Source: Planctomycetaceae bacterium (GTDB lineage Bacteria > Planctomycetota > Planctomycetia > Pirellulales > Pirellulaceae). From it: a DNA stretch of 7,186 nt. The notes beneath the pieces were generated by a model. The model worked only from the letters and a program-made list of their open reading frames with translations. It did not search any database and was not told the DNA's origin. The position numbers and the translations under genes were made by a program. Below are positions 7,179-7,186 of the stretch, in pieces (position 1 is the first letter of the stretch; each line of letters starts with the position of its first letter). The stretch covers positions 1 through 7,186 of the forward strand of contig DTSG01000530.1 in the NCBI GenBank assembly GCA_012965455.1. Reading direction: 5' to 3'.

Positions 7179-7186
7179 TGCTAACC

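Overview
The gene set points to a Planctomycetes (PVC-group) bacterium or a close relative. A DUF1501 protein with a twin-arginine leader and the C-terminal half of a 'PVC-type heme-binding CxxCH' protein (HEAT-like repeats followed by a small cytochrome c module) are families strongly enriched in that group. By eye, base composition is balanced rather than GC-rich. I see no tRNA, rRNA, CRISPR array, insertion sequence or attachment site.

Layout. Positions 1-1562 (+) hold the 3' part of a two-part protein: an N-terminal domain faintly like M14-type carboxypeptidases/deacylases, fused to a GH88/GH105-type unsaturated uronyl hydrolase barrel. Positions 1628-2641 (+) encode a fold-type II PLP enzyme of the threonine/serine dehydratase group, with a consensus -10 box so close to the ATG that the mRNA is probably leaderless. 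Positions 2760-4199 (+) encode an exported DUF1501 protein; its promoter lies just upstream of 2760, so the longer reading frame opening at 2583 is not the real start. Positions 4207-5328 (-) encode an enolase-superfamily (mandelate racemase-like) acid-sugar dehydratase or racemase, converging on the DUF1501 gene with a 7-bp gap. Positions 5412-7163 (-) encode the HEAT-repeat/cytochrome c protein, whose usual N-terminal propeller dehydrogenase domain is cut off by an in-frame stop near the window edge. The genes fill almost everything; the largest gap is 118 bp.

How it may work together (inference): the uronyl hydrolase would release unsaturated uronic acid from pectin- or glycosaminoglycan-like oligosaccharides, the enolase-superfamily enzyme would dehydrate or epimerise an acid sugar, and the PLP enzyme would deaminate a hydroxy-amino acid. 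The DUF1501 and CxxCH proteins are typical members of the large exported repertoire of planctomycetes with poorly known biochemistry. The strands and separate promoters show that this is not one operon, so the link is only by neighbourhood. I found no convincing sign of a wholly new system. The points most worth a second look are the fusion protein, the interrupted cytochrome gene and the very short or absent 5' leaders.
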